Below the pieces are notes generated by a model. That model did not search any database and was not told the origin of the DNA. It saw only the letters and a program-made list of their open reading frames with translations. Positions 42,696 through 42,744 of a DNA stretch of 42,744 bases are shown here, one piece after another. The translations under genes and the position numbers were made by a program. The first letter of the stretch is position 1. The number at the start of each line of letters is the position of its first letter. Source of the DNA: Podaxis mareebaensis (lineage: Eukaryota > Basidiomycota > Agaricomycetes > Agaricales > Agaricaceae); assembly GCA_018524725.1 (NCBI GenBank), contig JAEUWP010000349.1, forward strand, positions 1 through 42,744, in the 5' to 3' direction.

Positions 42696-42744
42696 CTGTA
42701 GAGTATGTCAAACAGTAATGGTATGCATACACCCCGTCGGGGGA

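Overview
The window looks like nuclear DNA of a mushroom-forming fungus (Basidiomycota, probably Agaricomycetes). The signs are genes cut by many 35-110 nt introns (donors GTAAGT/GTGAGT/GTATGT), exons as short as 7 nt, Tad1-like LINEs with an APE endonuclease plus RNase H, Ty3/gypsy chromoviruses, and an APN2 gene of fungal layout. The species cannot be named from the sequence.

Left part, about 1-26,770: a nest of retrotransposons. The outermost element is Gypsy-2 (minus strand; main body 18,058-24,049, with its 3' end at 1,482-1,960). A plus-strand LINE that kept ORF1 but lost ORF2 ends in a poly(A) run inside Gypsy-2's third ORF (1-1,481). A complete Gypsy-1 (1,961-18,052, plus strand, 646-bp LTRs, 5-bp target duplication GGTAT) sits in Gypsy-2's pol just before the chromodomain. 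A nearly complete 6.9-kb LINE (7,448-14,329, minus strand, perfect 15-bp target duplication) sits in Gypsy-1's pol between RNase H and integrase. To the right lie a hairpin-rich, CpG-free non-coding stretch (24,050-25,078) and an old ORF1-only LINE remnant (25,079-26,766). Coding regions are broken almost only by in-frame TGA where arginine (CGA) is expected, and 24 of 25 differences between the Gypsy-1 LTRs lie at former CpG sites. This points to decay of methylated CpG. From about 23,792 to 28,066 only one CpG remains, and this desert runs past the transposons into a host gene.

Right part, about 27,280-39,420: a cluster of nine related genes for very small secreted cysteine-rich proteins (56-68 aa). 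I assembled each from its splice sites. Each has a signal peptide and six cysteines in the order C..C..CC..C..C. In all nine, the first intron splits the first cysteine codon (T|GY) and the last intron lies just before the fifth cysteine. The leftmost four form two divergent pairs (A-/B+, C-/D+) that look like one duplicated unit; five more (E, J, F, H, I) lie in line on the minus strand. I do not recognise the family; the cysteine order resembles a knottin framework.

Two ordinary genes lie inside the cluster: a DUF7137-like membrane protein (minus) and APN2, an AP endonuclease/phosphodiesterase with a PIP-box-like motif and a GRF zinc finger (plus). After the cluster come a degenerate repeat in AT-rich DNA and, at the right edge, the 3' part of a multi-exon gene resembling the DUF6698 family with a proline-repeat tail.
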